43,418 nt of DNA from Acidobacteriota bacterium (GCA_003170135.1 PMZR01000129.1:55446-98863); one strand, 5' to 3'; positions 1 to 7,910 are shown, counted from the stretch's first letter. Numbers and translations: made by a program. Notes: generated from the sequence alone by a model not told the origin.

Positions 1-5
1 GAGCC

Positions 6-174
6 GTCGGTCGCCGGGGAAAACGCCACGACGCCACGTCACTTTCCGACCTTCGACCGCCGGCAGCCTCCAATGGCTTGTTACACGTGAGTGGGCGCCA
101 GTCGGCCGCCGGGGAAAAGCGACGTGTCGCGCGTCGTTTTCCGGATGGACCGCCGCCGACCTCCAAGGCTCGTC
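6..174. repeat. two head-to-tail REP-like repeats
   Basis: Copy 1 (about 6-81) and copy 2 (101-174) both begin GTCGGYCGCCGGGGAAAA and both end near CCTCCAA-GGCT-GT, with a shared TTTCCG and GACCGCCG in between, an offset of 93-95 bases. Copy 2 can fold: GGAAAA-CGACG near 113-125 pairs with CGTCGTTTTCC near 132-142. Copy 1 is more decayed. This looks like a pair of dispersed hairpin (REP-type) elements; the class is inferred and no transposase is present. Confidence 0.5.
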
Positions 175-267
175 GCGGGCGGCGTCCGCGCCCGTCCTCG
201 GCGATCAGGGCGCGTCGCCATCGGCTCGCCTGGCCTGCCTAGCCGTGGGCCACGACCGACTGCGGGC

Positions 268-400
268 CAGCACCCAGCACCGCCCCGAGCACGCAGCACC
301 GCACCAGCACGCAGCACCAAGCACTAAGCACGGCATTCGGCACGCCGCACTTCGCACCGCGCACTTCGCACTTTGCACCCCGCACCCCGCACTTCGCACG
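268..400. repeat. GCAC-type short-period degenerate tract
   Basis: The word GCAC recurs every 7-12 bases (AGCACGCAGCACC, CGCACTTCGCACC, TGCACCCCGCAC) for about 130 bases, ending five bases before the DUF362 stop codon. The unit drifts but keeps its rhythm. It is one of several locus-specific tracts in the first 13.5 kb; function unknown. Confidence 0.6.
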
Positions 401-404
401 TTTC

Positions 405-1388
405 TTACACTCTGACCGTCACCACATCAATCCGCGCCAGCTCCCCCACGCCCAGCCCCTTCGCCGCGGCGGTCTCGATGTGGCGGCTCTGGCTCATCTT
501 GTCCGACAGGCCCCCGGCCCGGCGCTTCTCCATGATGATGGCGCGCGTGACGACGTCGAGCGCGACGGGATCGGTCGCGACGTAGATGGCGTTCTCACGC
601 CAGATGGTCGATCGATTGCCCGGCTGCGGGCCATCGTCGTAACACGCCTCCGTCGCGTCGAGGACGATGAGCGGCACGCGCGTGACGGTGAGGTAGTGCT
701 GGTAGGCTTCGGCGACGTACGGATCGCAGTTGCCGTTGTGCGCGCGGCGATGGTGGTCGTAGCAGCCGAACGCGATGTTCTTGAGCGCCATCGTCACGCC
801 CGCGCCGCTGTGGTCCTTCAGCACCGGCAGGTTGATCGTGATGTCGGTGGCCTGGCTGGCGATCGTGTCGATCGGTGCGGCGCCGCCCGATGCCTGCAGG
901 ACCTTCGCCTGGTCGTAGCGGCCGCCTGATTCGATCCGCTCGCCGAACCGGCCCTTGCCGAACTTGTAGACGGTCGGTTCGAAGTGATCGCGGTGCCGAT
1001 CCCAGACGATCAGGTCGTCCGGCTTCACGCCCGCCGCGATGGCTGCGGCGGCCAGCGTGTCGGTGATCTCACGCGCCGTGTAGATGAGCGGCCGGCCGAG
1101 CAGGTTGATCTTGAGGCCCACGCGCGTGCCGGGCTTGAAAAATCGCGCCCATGCCGCCTCCGGCTTGGCATCGCCCGTCAGCGCCACCACGCCGCGAGTG
1201 ACCATCTGCGACACGACATCGGCGTTTCGCGCGTCGCCGCGCCAGATGTTCGATGACTCGACGCGGATGACCTTCGCCCGATCCGCCCCCGCCTGCGCGC
1301 GCCGCGATCCCACGGCCGCTGCCGCCGCCGCGCCGAAGACGCCTGTGAGCAGCGATCGCCTCGTGATGCCTTGTCCGCTGGTCGCCAT
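405..1388 (-). CDS. Tat-exported DUF362 domain protein
   Basis: The 327-residue protein has a twin-arginine signal at its N-terminus (TRRSLLTGVFGAAAAAAVG, then an AQA site near residue 30), so a folded protein is probably exported, perhaps with a cofactor. The body matches DUF362, including the segment LPVLKDHSGAGVTMALKNIA and the later VATDPVALDVVT. DUF362 proteins are often linked to Fe-S chemistry, but no ferredoxin-type Cys cluster is present here and the reaction is unknown. The start at 1388 is preferred to the longer frame back to 1505 because AAAGG lies just upstream and the upstream part is encoded by repeat DNA. The gene stands alone, flanked on both sides by repeats. Confidence 0.8.
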   Translation of the reverse strand: MATSGQGITRRSLLTGVFGAAAAAAVGSRRAQAGADRAKVIRVESSNIWRGDARNADVVSQMVTRGVVALTGDAKPEAAWARFFKPGTRVGLKINLLGRPLIYTAREITDTLAAAAIAAGVKPDDLIVWDRHRDHFEPTVYKFGKGRFGERIESGGRYDQAKVLQASGGAAPIDTIASQATDITINLPVLKDHSGAGVTMALKNIAFGCYDHHRRAHNGNCDPYVAEAYQHYLTVTRVPLIVLDATEACYDDGPQPGNRSTIWRENAIYVATDPVALDVVTRAIIMEKRRAGGLSDKMSQSRHIETAAAKGLGVGELARIDVVTVRV

Positions 1389-1404
1389 GATGGACCTTTC
1401 GCTG

Positions 1405-1447
1405 GAAGTCCGATGTCCGGTGTCCGAAGTCCGGAGTCCGGAGTCGC
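1405..1447. repeat. GTCCGGA-type short-period tract
   Basis: About six copies of a 7-8 base unit (GTCCGATGTCCGGTGTCC, then GAAGTCCGGAGTCC) lie immediately upstream of the DUF362 start. The unit differs from those of the other tracts in the window. Confidence 0.6.
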
Positions 1448-1453
1448 GTTGCT

Positions 1454-1521
1454 GGGGGGCAGGTCGTGTTCCCGGGGGCAGGTCGTGAAAAAAGTGGCAA
1501 TTCAAGACCTGACCCCGGGAA
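1454..1521. repeat. REP-like hairpin with 19-bp arms
   Basis: GGGGGCAGGTCGTG occurs twice in tandem (1455-1468 and 1474-1487). The second copy forms the left arm (1469-1487) of a hairpin whose right arm is 1503-1521; 17 of 19 positions pair. The loop is AAAAAAGTGGCAATT. The GTGGCAATTCAAGACC and CTGACCCC words resemble, from general knowledge, repeats dispersed with RAYT (REP-associated) transposases. No transposase is nearby. Confidence 0.55.
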
Positions 1522-1571
1522 GGCGGGATTGTAGCACCGGGGCGGACGAAGGGTCACGAGGCGTCGTGACG

Positions 1572-1640
1572 CTACTTCTTGTCGAAGTTGATCGCCTGGT
1601 GCAACTCGTCCATCGCGAGGTTGATCGCATACAGCGGGCG
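1572..1640 (-). pseudogene. possible C-terminal relic of a lost gene
   Basis: Read on the minus strand, this encodes LYAINLAMDELHQAINFDKK followed by TAG. The composition (acidic, Asn, Ile, Lys and Phe residues) looks like a real protein C-terminus and not GC-rich noise. Upstream, on the same strand, the frame runs into a short-period tract and then antisense to the GH35 gene, so the rest of the gene is missing. The family is not recognised. It could be the scar of a deletion or replacement that brought in the GH35 gene. Confidence 0.3.
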
Positions 1641-1694
1641 GACCGCGGTGCTATGCTGAGCTTGCCTCCGCCTACCGCCAACGATCGCCCGCGC

Positions 1695-1738
1695 ACTGCG
1701 GACTACGAACTGCCAACTGCGGGCTGACAACTGCCAAT
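1695..1738. repeat. AACTGCC-type short-period tract
   Basis: Variants of ACTGC / AACTGCCAACTGCGGGC repeat about every 10 bases directly before the GH35 start codon, occupying the place where a Shine-Dalgarno sequence would be expected. Confidence 0.5.
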
Positions 1739-1742
1739 TGTC

Positions 1743-3563
1743 ATGAAACGATTTCTCTTCATCGCGGTGTTGCTGGCGCTGGCGGCGTCCCCGGCCGGCC
1801 AGCCGACCGGGCGGCACACGTTCGCGCTCGGCGCGACGGACTTCCTGCTCGACGGCAAGCCGTTCCGGATCATTTCGGGCGAAATGCACCCGGCGCGCAT
1901 CCCGGTCGAGTACTGGCGGCACCGCATCCGCATGGCGAAGGCGATGGGATGCAACACCATTGCCGCTTACATCTTTTGGAACTACCAGGAGCCGACAGAG
2001 GGCGTCTTCGATTTCTCGAGCGGCAATCACGACATGGCGCGGTTCATCAGGACGGCGCAGGAAGAAGGCATGTGGGTGCTGCTGCGGCCCGGGCCGTACG
2101 TGTGCGCGGAGTGGGGCTTCGGCGGTCTCCCGCCGTACCTGCTTCGCGATCCCGAGCTGAAGGTGCGGTGCCTTTACCCGCGCTACATGTCAGCGGTCGA
2201 GCGATACCTGCAGCGCCTCTCCGCCATCGTCCGGCCGCTGCTGGTGTCAAACGGCGGACCCATCCTGATGATCCAGATCGAGAATGAGTACGGCAGCTAC
2301 GGCAACGACCGCGCGTACGTGGCCCGGCTGAAGGAGATCTGGACGAAGAACGGCGTCAGCGGGCCGTTCTTCACGGGCGATGGCCCGACGCCGTACATGC
2401 TGGAGGCCGGGCACCTGCCCGGCGCGGCGATCGGGCTGGACTCGGGTTCCGACGAGAAGCACTGGGACCTGGCGCGCTCGATCGCGCCCGGCGTGCCCAT
2501 CTTCTCATCGGAGACCTATCCCGGTTGGCTGACGCACTGGGGCGAGAAGTGGGCGCGCCCGGGCGTGCCGGGCCTGCTGAAAGAGGTGACGTTCCTGCTC
2601 GGCGCGGGGAAATCCTTCAACTTCTACGTCGTGCACGGCGGCACGAACTTCGGCTTCACGGCCGGCGCCAACTCGGGCGGCAAGGGCTACGAGCCCGACG
2701 TCACCAGCTACGACTACGACGCGCCGATCGACGAGCAGGGGAGGGCGACGCCGAAGTACCAGGCGCTGCGCGATCTCATCGCTGCGTCTCTCCCGGCCGG
2801 GCAGTCCCTGCCCGCCGTCCCGGATCCGATCCCCTCCGTCGCGGTCGCCCAGTTCGAGATGAAGCCGGTGGCGTCGCTTTGGGACCACCTGCCCGCGCCG
2901 CTGGCCTCGGTGCAGCCGCGCCCGTTCGAGATGTACGGCCAGAACCAGGGGCTGGTGCTGTACCGGACGACGCTCGTGGGGAGGAAGAGCGGGAGGCTGA
3001 CGATCACCGACCTGCACGACTACGCGACGGTGTTTCTGGACGGCAAGTACGTTGGCGCGCTGGACCGCCGTCTCGGCGAGAAGACGATCGATCTGCCTCG
3101 GACCGACAACGCGGTGCCGGTGCTGGACATCCTGGTGGAGGGCATGGGGCACATCAACTTCGCGCAGGAGATGATCGATCGCAAGGGCATCACGGACCGC
3201 GTGACGCTGTCGGGCATGACGCTGATGAACTGGCAGGTGTTCCTGCTGCCGCTCGCCGACGCCTGGGTGAGCGCGGAGATCGCGCGCGGCGGCAACGTCA
3301 CGGGGTCCCGGCCCGGCATCTTCTTCCGAGGCACGTTCCGCCTCGACGCGCCCGCCGACACCTTCATCGACATGACCGGCTACCGGAAGGGCGTCGTCTG
3401 GGTGAACGGCCGCAACCTGGGCCGCTACTGGGACGTCGGGCCGCAGACGCGGCTCTACTGCCCGGCGCCGTGGCTGAAGGCCGGCGAGAACGAGGTGATC
3501 GTCTTCGACCTGCACGCGACCGAGGCGTCGCCGCTCAGAGGCGTGGCGACGCGGGATGAGTGA
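1743..3563 (+). CDS. secreted GH35 beta-galactosidase
   Basis: Signal peptide at residues 1-20 (MKRFLFIAVLLALAASPAG), then a GH35 TIM barrel from about residue 25 to 330. It carries the family landmarks: the FRIISGEMHPARIP entry strand, the acid/base Glu182 in IENEYGSYG and the nucleophile Glu257 in SSETYPGWLTHWG. The C-terminal third (about 400-600) contains the beta-sandwich domains of short GH35 enzymes, ending with GRNLGRYWDVGPQ. At 606 residues it matches the compact, human-GLB1-like class. It should remove terminal beta-galactose from oligosaccharides or glycoproteins in the periplasm or outside. No good ribosome site precedes the ATG; a short-period tract lies there instead. Confidence 0.92.
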   Translation: MKRFLFIAVLLALAASPAGQPTGRHTFALGATDFLLDGKPFRIISGEMHPARIPVEYWRHRIRMAKAMGCNTIAAYIFWNYQEPTEGVFDFSSGNHDMARFIRTAQEEGMWVLLRPGPYVCAEWGFGGLPPYLLRDPELKVRCLYPRYMSAVERYLQRLSAIVRPLLVSNGGPILMIQIENEYGSYGNDRAYVARLKEIWTKNGVSGPFFTGDGPTPYMLEAGHLPGAAIGLDSGSDEKHWDLARSIAPGVPIFSSETYPGWLTHWGEKWARPGVPGLLKEVTFLLGAGKSFNFYVVHGGTNFGFTAGANSGGKGYEPDVTSYDYDAPIDEQGRATPKYQALRDLIAASLPAGQSLPAVPDPIPSVAVAQFEMKPVASLWDHLPAPLASVQPRPFEMYGQNQGLVLYRTTLVGRKSGRLTITDLHDYATVFLDGKYVGALDRRLGEKTIDLPRTDNAVPVLDILVEGMGHINFAQEMIDRKGITDRVTLSGMTLMNWQVFLLPLADAWVSAEIARGGNVTGSRPGIFFRGTFRLDAPADTFIDMTGYRKGVVWVNGRNLGRYWDVGPQTRLYCPAPWLKAGENEVIVFDLHATEASPLRGVATRDE

Positions 3564-3565
3564 GG

Positions 3566-3650
3566 GAGGGCTCCGGGCTCCAGGCTTCAGGCTCCAGCCG
3601 CGACACGAAACGGAACGGAACCTCCGCCTCCGGGCTCCGTCGCACTCGCC
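3566..3650. repeat. GGCTCC-type short-period tract
   Basis: GGGCTCCGGGCTCCAGGCTTC with following variants begins just after the GH35 stop codon, and CCTCCGGGCTCCG recurs near 3630. It is the same kind of locus-specific quasi-repeat as at the gene's other end. Confidence 0.5.
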
Positions 3651-3709
3651 ACACCCGTCACGTCACATGGTCCCAGCGCTCGCGTCACCGCGGTTGCGCG
3701 GCGCTCCCC

Positions 3710-3756
3710 TTGACATCTCCTGTCCTTTTAGTACTAATTAGTTAGTATAAAAGGAA
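3710..3756 (+). promoter_or_regulatory. promoter with AT-rich palindromic operator
   Basis: TTGACA (3710-3715) is a perfect -35 box. A -10-like ACTAAT sits at 3733-3738, 17 bases away. The -10 lies inside a palindrome, TACTAA-TTAG-TTAGTA (3732-3747), flanked by TTTTA and TAAAA: an AT-rich island in very GC-rich DNA. AAGGA at 3751-3755 is the ribosome site for the ATG at 3761. The palindrome suits a small dimeric repressor such as a BlaI/MecI-type winged helix protein, but no regulator gene is adjacent and the assignment is inference. Confidence 0.6.
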
Positions 3757-3760
3757 CGTC

Positions 3761-4525
3761 ATGCCATTCCCAAGACGACCACTGCTCGCTCTCGCAGCAG
3801 CCATTCTCGTGCTCGCGTCTCAAGGGAGACAACCACAGGCATTCGCCGCCGGGCGCGCGCTGGCACAAGGTCAGACGGCGGGGATGTCCGCGCAAGCTGG
3901 CGATTTGTTGAACCGCGCTCGCCGTTCCAGGGGGGCACCGGCCGCATGGGCGCGGGTCCACAGTCTGGCGGTTGAGGAGGCTCGCAAGTATGTTGACTCG
4001 CCCGAGCCTGCAAGTTCTTGCACGTACATCTTCGTTCCGCCCGACAGGTTCCGTTGGATAAACGGAGGCACGGTTCACACGATCATTGGAGAGAATTACA
4101 CTCAGAACAAAGACCAACCAGACGCGATTCTGCAGATGGCGCGGCGAAACGTATTCACGACGTTCGTGACCAAAGAGCTTGTTTACCTGTTGGTATGGCC
4201 CAGGGCGTTTCCGCTGCACGTGGAAGCCAGAGAGTCGAAAGCGATCAACGGAGTGGCCGTCGATGTCCTGGCATTTTCGGGCCGTGACGGATTCCATCTG
4301 GATCTGTCGCTCGAGAAGGGCAGTGGTCTCCCGATCGCATTCTCGTCATCGGACGGGCGCGAGGGCACGCTCCTCGACTACAGACAGGTTGAGGGGGTGC
4401 GCTTTCCGTTCAGGAGCGAGGGACAGACGTCTGGAGCGAGTACAGGGCCGTTTCCCATCCTGGAGACGGTATCCCATCTGACGGTAAACGCGACCTCCGC
4501 CCTTCAGGGTCTTGACGTTCGATAA
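3761..4525 (+). CDS. secreted LolA-like hypothetical protein
   Basis: A 254-residue protein with a signal peptide (RRPLLALAAAILVLASQG, cleaved around residues 25-35). After a short helical region it shows alternating beta strands (SCTYIFVPPDRFRWI, GVAVDVLAFSGRDGFHLDL, LLDYRQVEGVRFPFR), a pattern like the half-barrel of LolA/LolB-type periplasmic lipid-binding proteins. That resemblance is by eye and the function is unknown. It lies directly downstream of a strong promoter and 54 bases ahead of the ADOP permease, so the two probably share a transcript and may act together at the envelope. Confidence 0.7.
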   Translation: MPFPRRPLLALAAAILVLASQGRQPQAFAAGRALAQGQTAGMSAQAGDLLNRARRSRGAPAAWARVHSLAVEEARKYVDSPEPASSCTYIFVPPDRFRWINGGTVHTIIGENYTQNKDQPDAILQMARRNVFTTFVTKELVYLLVWPRAFPLHVEARESKAINGVAVDVLAFSGRDGFHLDLSLEKGSGLPIAFSSSDGREGTLLDYRQVEGVRFPFRSEGQTSGASTGPFPILETVSHLTVNATSALQGLDVR

Positions 4526-4579
4526 GCAGGGGCACGTTCGAGCTGGGGCACGGCTGGTCGCGGTGCAGGGGAGTTGCCG

Positions 4580-7012
4580 GTGATCACCAGCGAGCTTCGA
4601 TACGCGGCGCGTTCGTTGATGCACAGGCGGGGCGTCGCTCTCGCCGTTGTCACCACGCTCTCGCTCGGTGTCGGCCTCAACGTCGCCGCCTTCTGCGTCG
4701 TCAACGGTCTGTTGCTCAAAGGCCCGCCCTACCCCGACAGCGCGGCGATCGTGCAGGTGCAACGCATGTCGAACGTTGCCGCCCTGGAGTGGGATGTACC
4801 CGGAGCGGACTTCGAGCGTTGGCGCTCGCTTGGCCAGCCCTTCCAGTCTTCGGCCGGATACCGGGCCAAGGACGTGACGATCGGCGCCACTGAAAGCGGG
4901 AGGGAAGTTCGTGCGGTCGAGGCCACCGCGGGACTGTTCGACGTCCTCCAGGTCGCCCCGGCGCTCGGACGCACGTTCGGCGTGCAGGAGGAGAAGCCGG
5001 GAGCCGACCGTGTGGTCGTTATCAGCGCCCGGTTCTGGCGGAGTCAGTACGGAGGCTCGTCCGACGCGATTGGCGCGTCCTTGCGGGTCGACGGGAACCC
5101 GTACCAGGTCATCGGTGTCATGCCCGCGCAGTTCGTCTTTCCCGACGAGGCCTCTGACCTTTGTTTCCCGTTTTATCCCGGCATGACGATGACCACCACT
5201 GACGGCGGCGGTCGGGCCGTGTCCGTCCCGCAGTTTCCCGTCATCGGCAGGCTTCGCGCGGGTACGTCGCGGGCGCAGGCTGAAGCCAAGATCAACGAAG
5301 GTCGATCGCGGCAGAACACGCCGCTGGTTCTCGTGTCGTGGCACGACGCGCTCACGCGGCCAGTTCGGTCTCTGGTGCTGCTGCTGCAGATGAGCGTCGC
5401 CCTGGTCCTGTTGATCGCGTGCGCAAATATCGCGAGCCTGTTGCTCGCCGAGGGCTCCGGCCGGGCGCGTGAGTTTGCGACGCGGCTGGCGATCGGCGCA
5501 GGTCGCTGGCAGTTGGTGCGGCAGCTGCTGGCCGAAGCGCTTATCGTCTCGCTCGTCGCCGCCGCGGCAGCGATTGCGATCGGCCACGCCGCTGTTCGAG
5601 TCATGCAGATCGTTGCGGGGCGCGAGGCGCCCCAGATACAAGCGATCGGGCTCGACCCCGCCGTACTGGCCTTCGCCACCCTCCTGTCGCTGGCTGCCGG
5701 CCTCGGCGCCGCGATTGTTCCGGCCTTGCGGGCAACGAGGGTTGACCCCGTGATCGGTCTGAAGGCGCAGGGCTCGGTAGCGTCATCGATGCGATCCCGG
5801 CTTGGCTCCAGGTTCAGCGGAGGGCGCGCCTTTGTCGGCGTCCAGCTGGTGGTCGCCGTCGTATTGCTCAGCGTCGCCGTCTCGCTGATTGCCAGCTTCG
5901 TGGAATCGATCCAGAAAAGGCCGGCCTACGCCGACAGGCATCTCATTACCTCCGAATTGCGGTTCCTCGGCGACGCGTCGCGCACTTTCACTGCACGCCA
6001 GGCGCTCATCGCGGACGTTCTCCAGCTTGCCGGCACCCTGCCATCGACTGGAGGCGCCGCTGTCACGACGACGGTGCCCTTGCCGCTCGGCGTGTCGTAC
6101 TTCGATCTGAGCGGACAATCGCGCGACACGGGTGATGTGTCGATCTCGGATGCGGGCGTGCTGCGGTACGTGACGGTAAGCGCACAGTACTTCAGCGTGA
6201 TGGGCATCCGACTCGTTCGCGGCAGGTACCTCCTGCCAACAGACACGTTGACCGGACGACCAGTGGTCATCGTCAGTCGCGCCTTCGGGGAAGAACGCTT
6301 CGGAGGAAGGGATCCGCTGGGGCAAACTGTCTCGTTCCTCAGGCGGGACTGGGAGATCGTGGGGGTTGTCGATGATGTGAGGGAACCACGGTCTGGTCGC
6401 AGGGTCTCTCTCGTTTACTGCAATTTCCAGCAGCTTGGGTACCCGGGGACGTCCTGGGATCGCCGTCTCACGTCGTTCACGATCGTCCTGAAGGCGCGGT
6501 CGGACCCGGAGACCGTGTTCGCCGCGTTTCAGGCTCGGTTGAGGACACTCGGGCCGAACTTCCTTGTCAGTCCTCCTGTGTCTATGGAGGCTCGGCTACT
6601 CCGATCGATGGGACCGCTGAATTTCTACGGTGCGGTGATGACGGCTCTCGCGATCGTCGCTCTCGGACTGGCCGGGCTCGGCGTCTTTGCGCTGATGAGC
6701 CGGTCGGTCGCCAAGAGGTCCAGGGAGATTGGGGTGCGCCTGGCGCTCGGGGCAGAACCGTCCGGGATTTTCAGAATGATCATGTGGGACGGGATGATTC
6801 TTGGGACTGCCGGATTGCTCGTCGGTCTGCCGCTCTCGTTCGCGGCGCACAACGTGGTTCGCGCAACCGTGTTCGGCCTGCGGCCGTTCGATGTCTGGTG
6901 GGTCCTTGTGTCGGCCGGAATGCTCGAGGCGGTGCTCGTGCTCGCGTGTGCGTTGCCCGCGCGCCGCGCCTGTCGCTTTCACCCGGTCGAGTGCTTGCGG
7001 GCGGACGGCTGA
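4580..7012 (+). CDS. ADOP-type duplicated FtsX/MacB permease
   Basis: An 810-residue membrane protein with two MacB-like periplasmic domains and two FtsX transmembrane blocks, the layout of the acidobacterial duplicated orphan permease (ADOP) family. TM1 and its following strand read TTLSLGVGLNVAAFCVVNG. The first FtsX block is LALIACANIASLLLAEG-like with ATRLAIGAGRWQLVRQLLAE (about residue 270 on), and the second carries RSREIGVRLALGAEPSGIF (about residue 715 on). No ATPase gene is adjacent, typical of ADOP ('orphan'). GTG at 4580 is preferred because AGGGGAG lies six bases upstream; the TTG at 4574 would leave no spacing. Its substrate is unknown. Confidence 0.88.
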   Translation: MITSELRYAARSLMHRRGVALAVVTTLSLGVGLNVAAFCVVNGLLLKGPPYPDSAAIVQVQRMSNVAALEWDVPGADFERWRSLGQPFQSSAGYRAKDVTIGATESGREVRAVEATAGLFDVLQVAPALGRTFGVQEEKPGADRVVVISARFWRSQYGGSSDAIGASLRVDGNPYQVIGVMPAQFVFPDEASDLCFPFYPGMTMTTTDGGGRAVSVPQFPVIGRLRAGTSRAQAEAKINEGRSRQNTPLVLVSWHDALTRPVRSLVLLLQMSVALVLLIACANIASLLLAEGSGRAREFATRLAIGAGRWQLVRQLLAEALIVSLVAAAAAIAIGHAAVRVMQIVAGREAPQIQAIGLDPAVLAFATLLSLAAGLGAAIVPALRATRVDPVIGLKAQGSVASSMRSRLGSRFSGGRAFVGVQLVVAVVLLSVAVSLIASFVESIQKRPAYADRHLITSELRFLGDASRTFTARQALIADVLQLAGTLPSTGGAAVTTTVPLPLGVSYFDLSGQSRDTGDVSISDAGVLRYVTVSAQYFSVMGIRLVRGRYLLPTDTLTGRPVVIVSRAFGEERFGGRDPLGQTVSFLRRDWEIVGVVDDVREPRSGRRVSLVYCNFQQLGYPGTSWDRRLTSFTIVLKARSDPETVFAAFQARLRTLGPNFLVSPPVSMEARLLRSMGPLNFYGAVMTALAIVALGLAGLGVFALMSRSVAKRSREIGVRLALGAEPSGIFRMIMWDGMILGTAGLLVGLPLSFAAHNVVRATVFGLRPFDVWWVLVSAGMLEAVLVLACALPARRACRFHPVECLRADG

Positions 7013-7073
7013 TCTTCCCCATTACGCGCCCCGAACGAAGGCTCCACTGCCGCACGGGGCCTCCCGGCCCACC

Positions 7074-7107
7074 TTGCACAGATGTACAGCGTGATGTACA
7101 CTGCGAC
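7074..7107 (+). promoter_or_regulatory. toxin-antitoxin promoter and direct-repeat operator
   Basis: GATGTACA occurs twice (7081-7088 and 7093-7100), each ending in the palindrome TGTACA, 12 bases apart: about one helical turn, as expected for an autoregulatory operator. TTGCAC (7074-7079) and TACACT (7097-7102) with a 17-base spacer form a candidate promoter. The ATG at 7108 lies only five bases beyond the -10 and has no Shine-Dalgarno sequence, so the message may be leaderless. Confidence 0.5.
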
Positions 7108-7386
7108 ATGCCACGAAGGTACTCAATCGCGGACGCCAGGACCAACCTCCCCACGATCGTCGACCAGGCCGAGGGCGGCGTGGACATCGAATTGACGCGC
7201 CGGGGGAGACCGGTCGCAGTCGTGATCTCGCTGAGGGAATTCGAGCGATTGCGCGGCGAGCGGCCGCGATTCGGCGACGTCTACAGGACCTTCCTCGAGA
7301 AGTACTCATTGGCCGAGGTCGGCCTCGACGAGCGCGCCCTCGCCTCCACCCGGGACAAGGGCCGGGGGCGGGAGGTCTCCCTGTGA
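7108..7386 (+). CDS. Phd/YefM-type antitoxin
   Basis: A 92-residue protein. The N-terminal 55 residues follow the Phd/YefM pattern: MPRRYSIADARTNLPTIVDQ, then IELTRRGRPVAVVISLREFERL. This domain dimerises and binds operator DNA. The C-terminal part (about 60-92, ending RDKGRGREVSL) would wrap the toxin and is the labile segment in this family. The next gene starts at a GTG that overlaps this stop codon by four bases (GTGA), so the pair is translationally coupled. Confidence 0.88.
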   Translation: MPRRYSIADARTNLPTIVDQAEGGVDIELTRRGRPVAVVISLREFERLRGERPRFGDVYRTFLEKYSLAEVGLDERALASTRDKGRGREVSL

Positions 7387-7814
7387 CTCTGAGGTATCTG
7401 CTGGACACGAGCATCGTGTCTTCGCCGATGTCGAGGACTCCCAACCCGCGGATCGTGCAGCATCTCGACGAGCACGGCCATGAATGCGCCATCGCTGCGC
7501 CGGTGTGGCACGAACTCACGTACGGGTGTCGCCGGCTGGCCAGGGGCAGGCGCCGCACGGCGCTCGAGACCTATCTGCGCGACGTCATCCAGGCTGCCTT
7601 TCCGATCCTGCCTTATGACGCGGTCGCGGCCACGTGGCACGGCGACGAGCGTGCACGTCTCGAACACCTTGGCCGCCCCGCGCCCTTCACAGACGGACAG
7701 ATCGCGGCCATCGCGCACGTGAATGGCCTGGTCCTCGTCACCGCCAACGTGAGAGACTTCGCGCGATTCAAGGATCTCGAAGTCGCGAACTGGTCTGTCG
7801 CTCCGCACGCCTGA
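7383..7814 (+). CDS. PIN-domain (VapC-like) toxin
   Basis: A 143-residue PIN-domain ribonuclease. The acidic metal-binding residues are visible: Asp in YLLDTSIVS, Glu in WHELTYG, Asp in PFTDGQIAA and Asp in TANVRDFARF. The family cleaves RNA, often tRNA or rRNA, when freed from its antitoxin. Start GTG at 7383 overlaps the antitoxin stop. The RNA target cannot be read from the sequence. Confidence 0.88.
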   Translation: MTLRYLLDTSIVSSPMSRTPNPRIVQHLDEHGHECAIAAPVWHELTYGCRRLARGRRRTALETYLRDVIQAAFPILPYDAVAATWHGDERARLEHLGRPAPFTDGQIAAIAHVNGLVLVTANVRDFARFKDLEVANWSVAPHA

Positions 7815-7824
7815 CGCTGACGAC

Positions 7825-7910
7825 GGACGAACGACCAGGACCAACGACGAACGACCAGGACCAACGACGAACGACCAAGACCAACAACCAACGGCCAACA
7901 ACCAACCCCT
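7825..7910. repeat. ACGACCA-type short-period tract
   Basis: Words such as ACGACCAGGACCAACG and ACCAACAACCAACGG repeat with a loose 10-21 base period directly after the toxin gene. Part of it is a 21-base unit repeated nearly perfectly twice. It is another locus-specific quasi-repeat. Confidence 0.6.

Larger units (their letters stand above)
1..404. other. gene-free left end of the window
   Basis: No coding region is convincing here; the open frames are short and arginine-rich, as expected from GC-rich repeats. The first 175 bases hold two degenerate copies of a hairpin repeat. The rest, from about 268, is a GCAC-rich short-period tract that runs up to the stop codon of the DUF362 gene. The stretch separates that gene from whatever lies to the left, which is outside the window. 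Confidence 0.6.

Noticed and set aside
4574..4579. TTG start for the ADOP permease
   Set aside because: It directly abuts the AGGGGAG ribosome site with no spacing. GTG at 4580 has a six-base spacing and begins the family's N-terminal helix.
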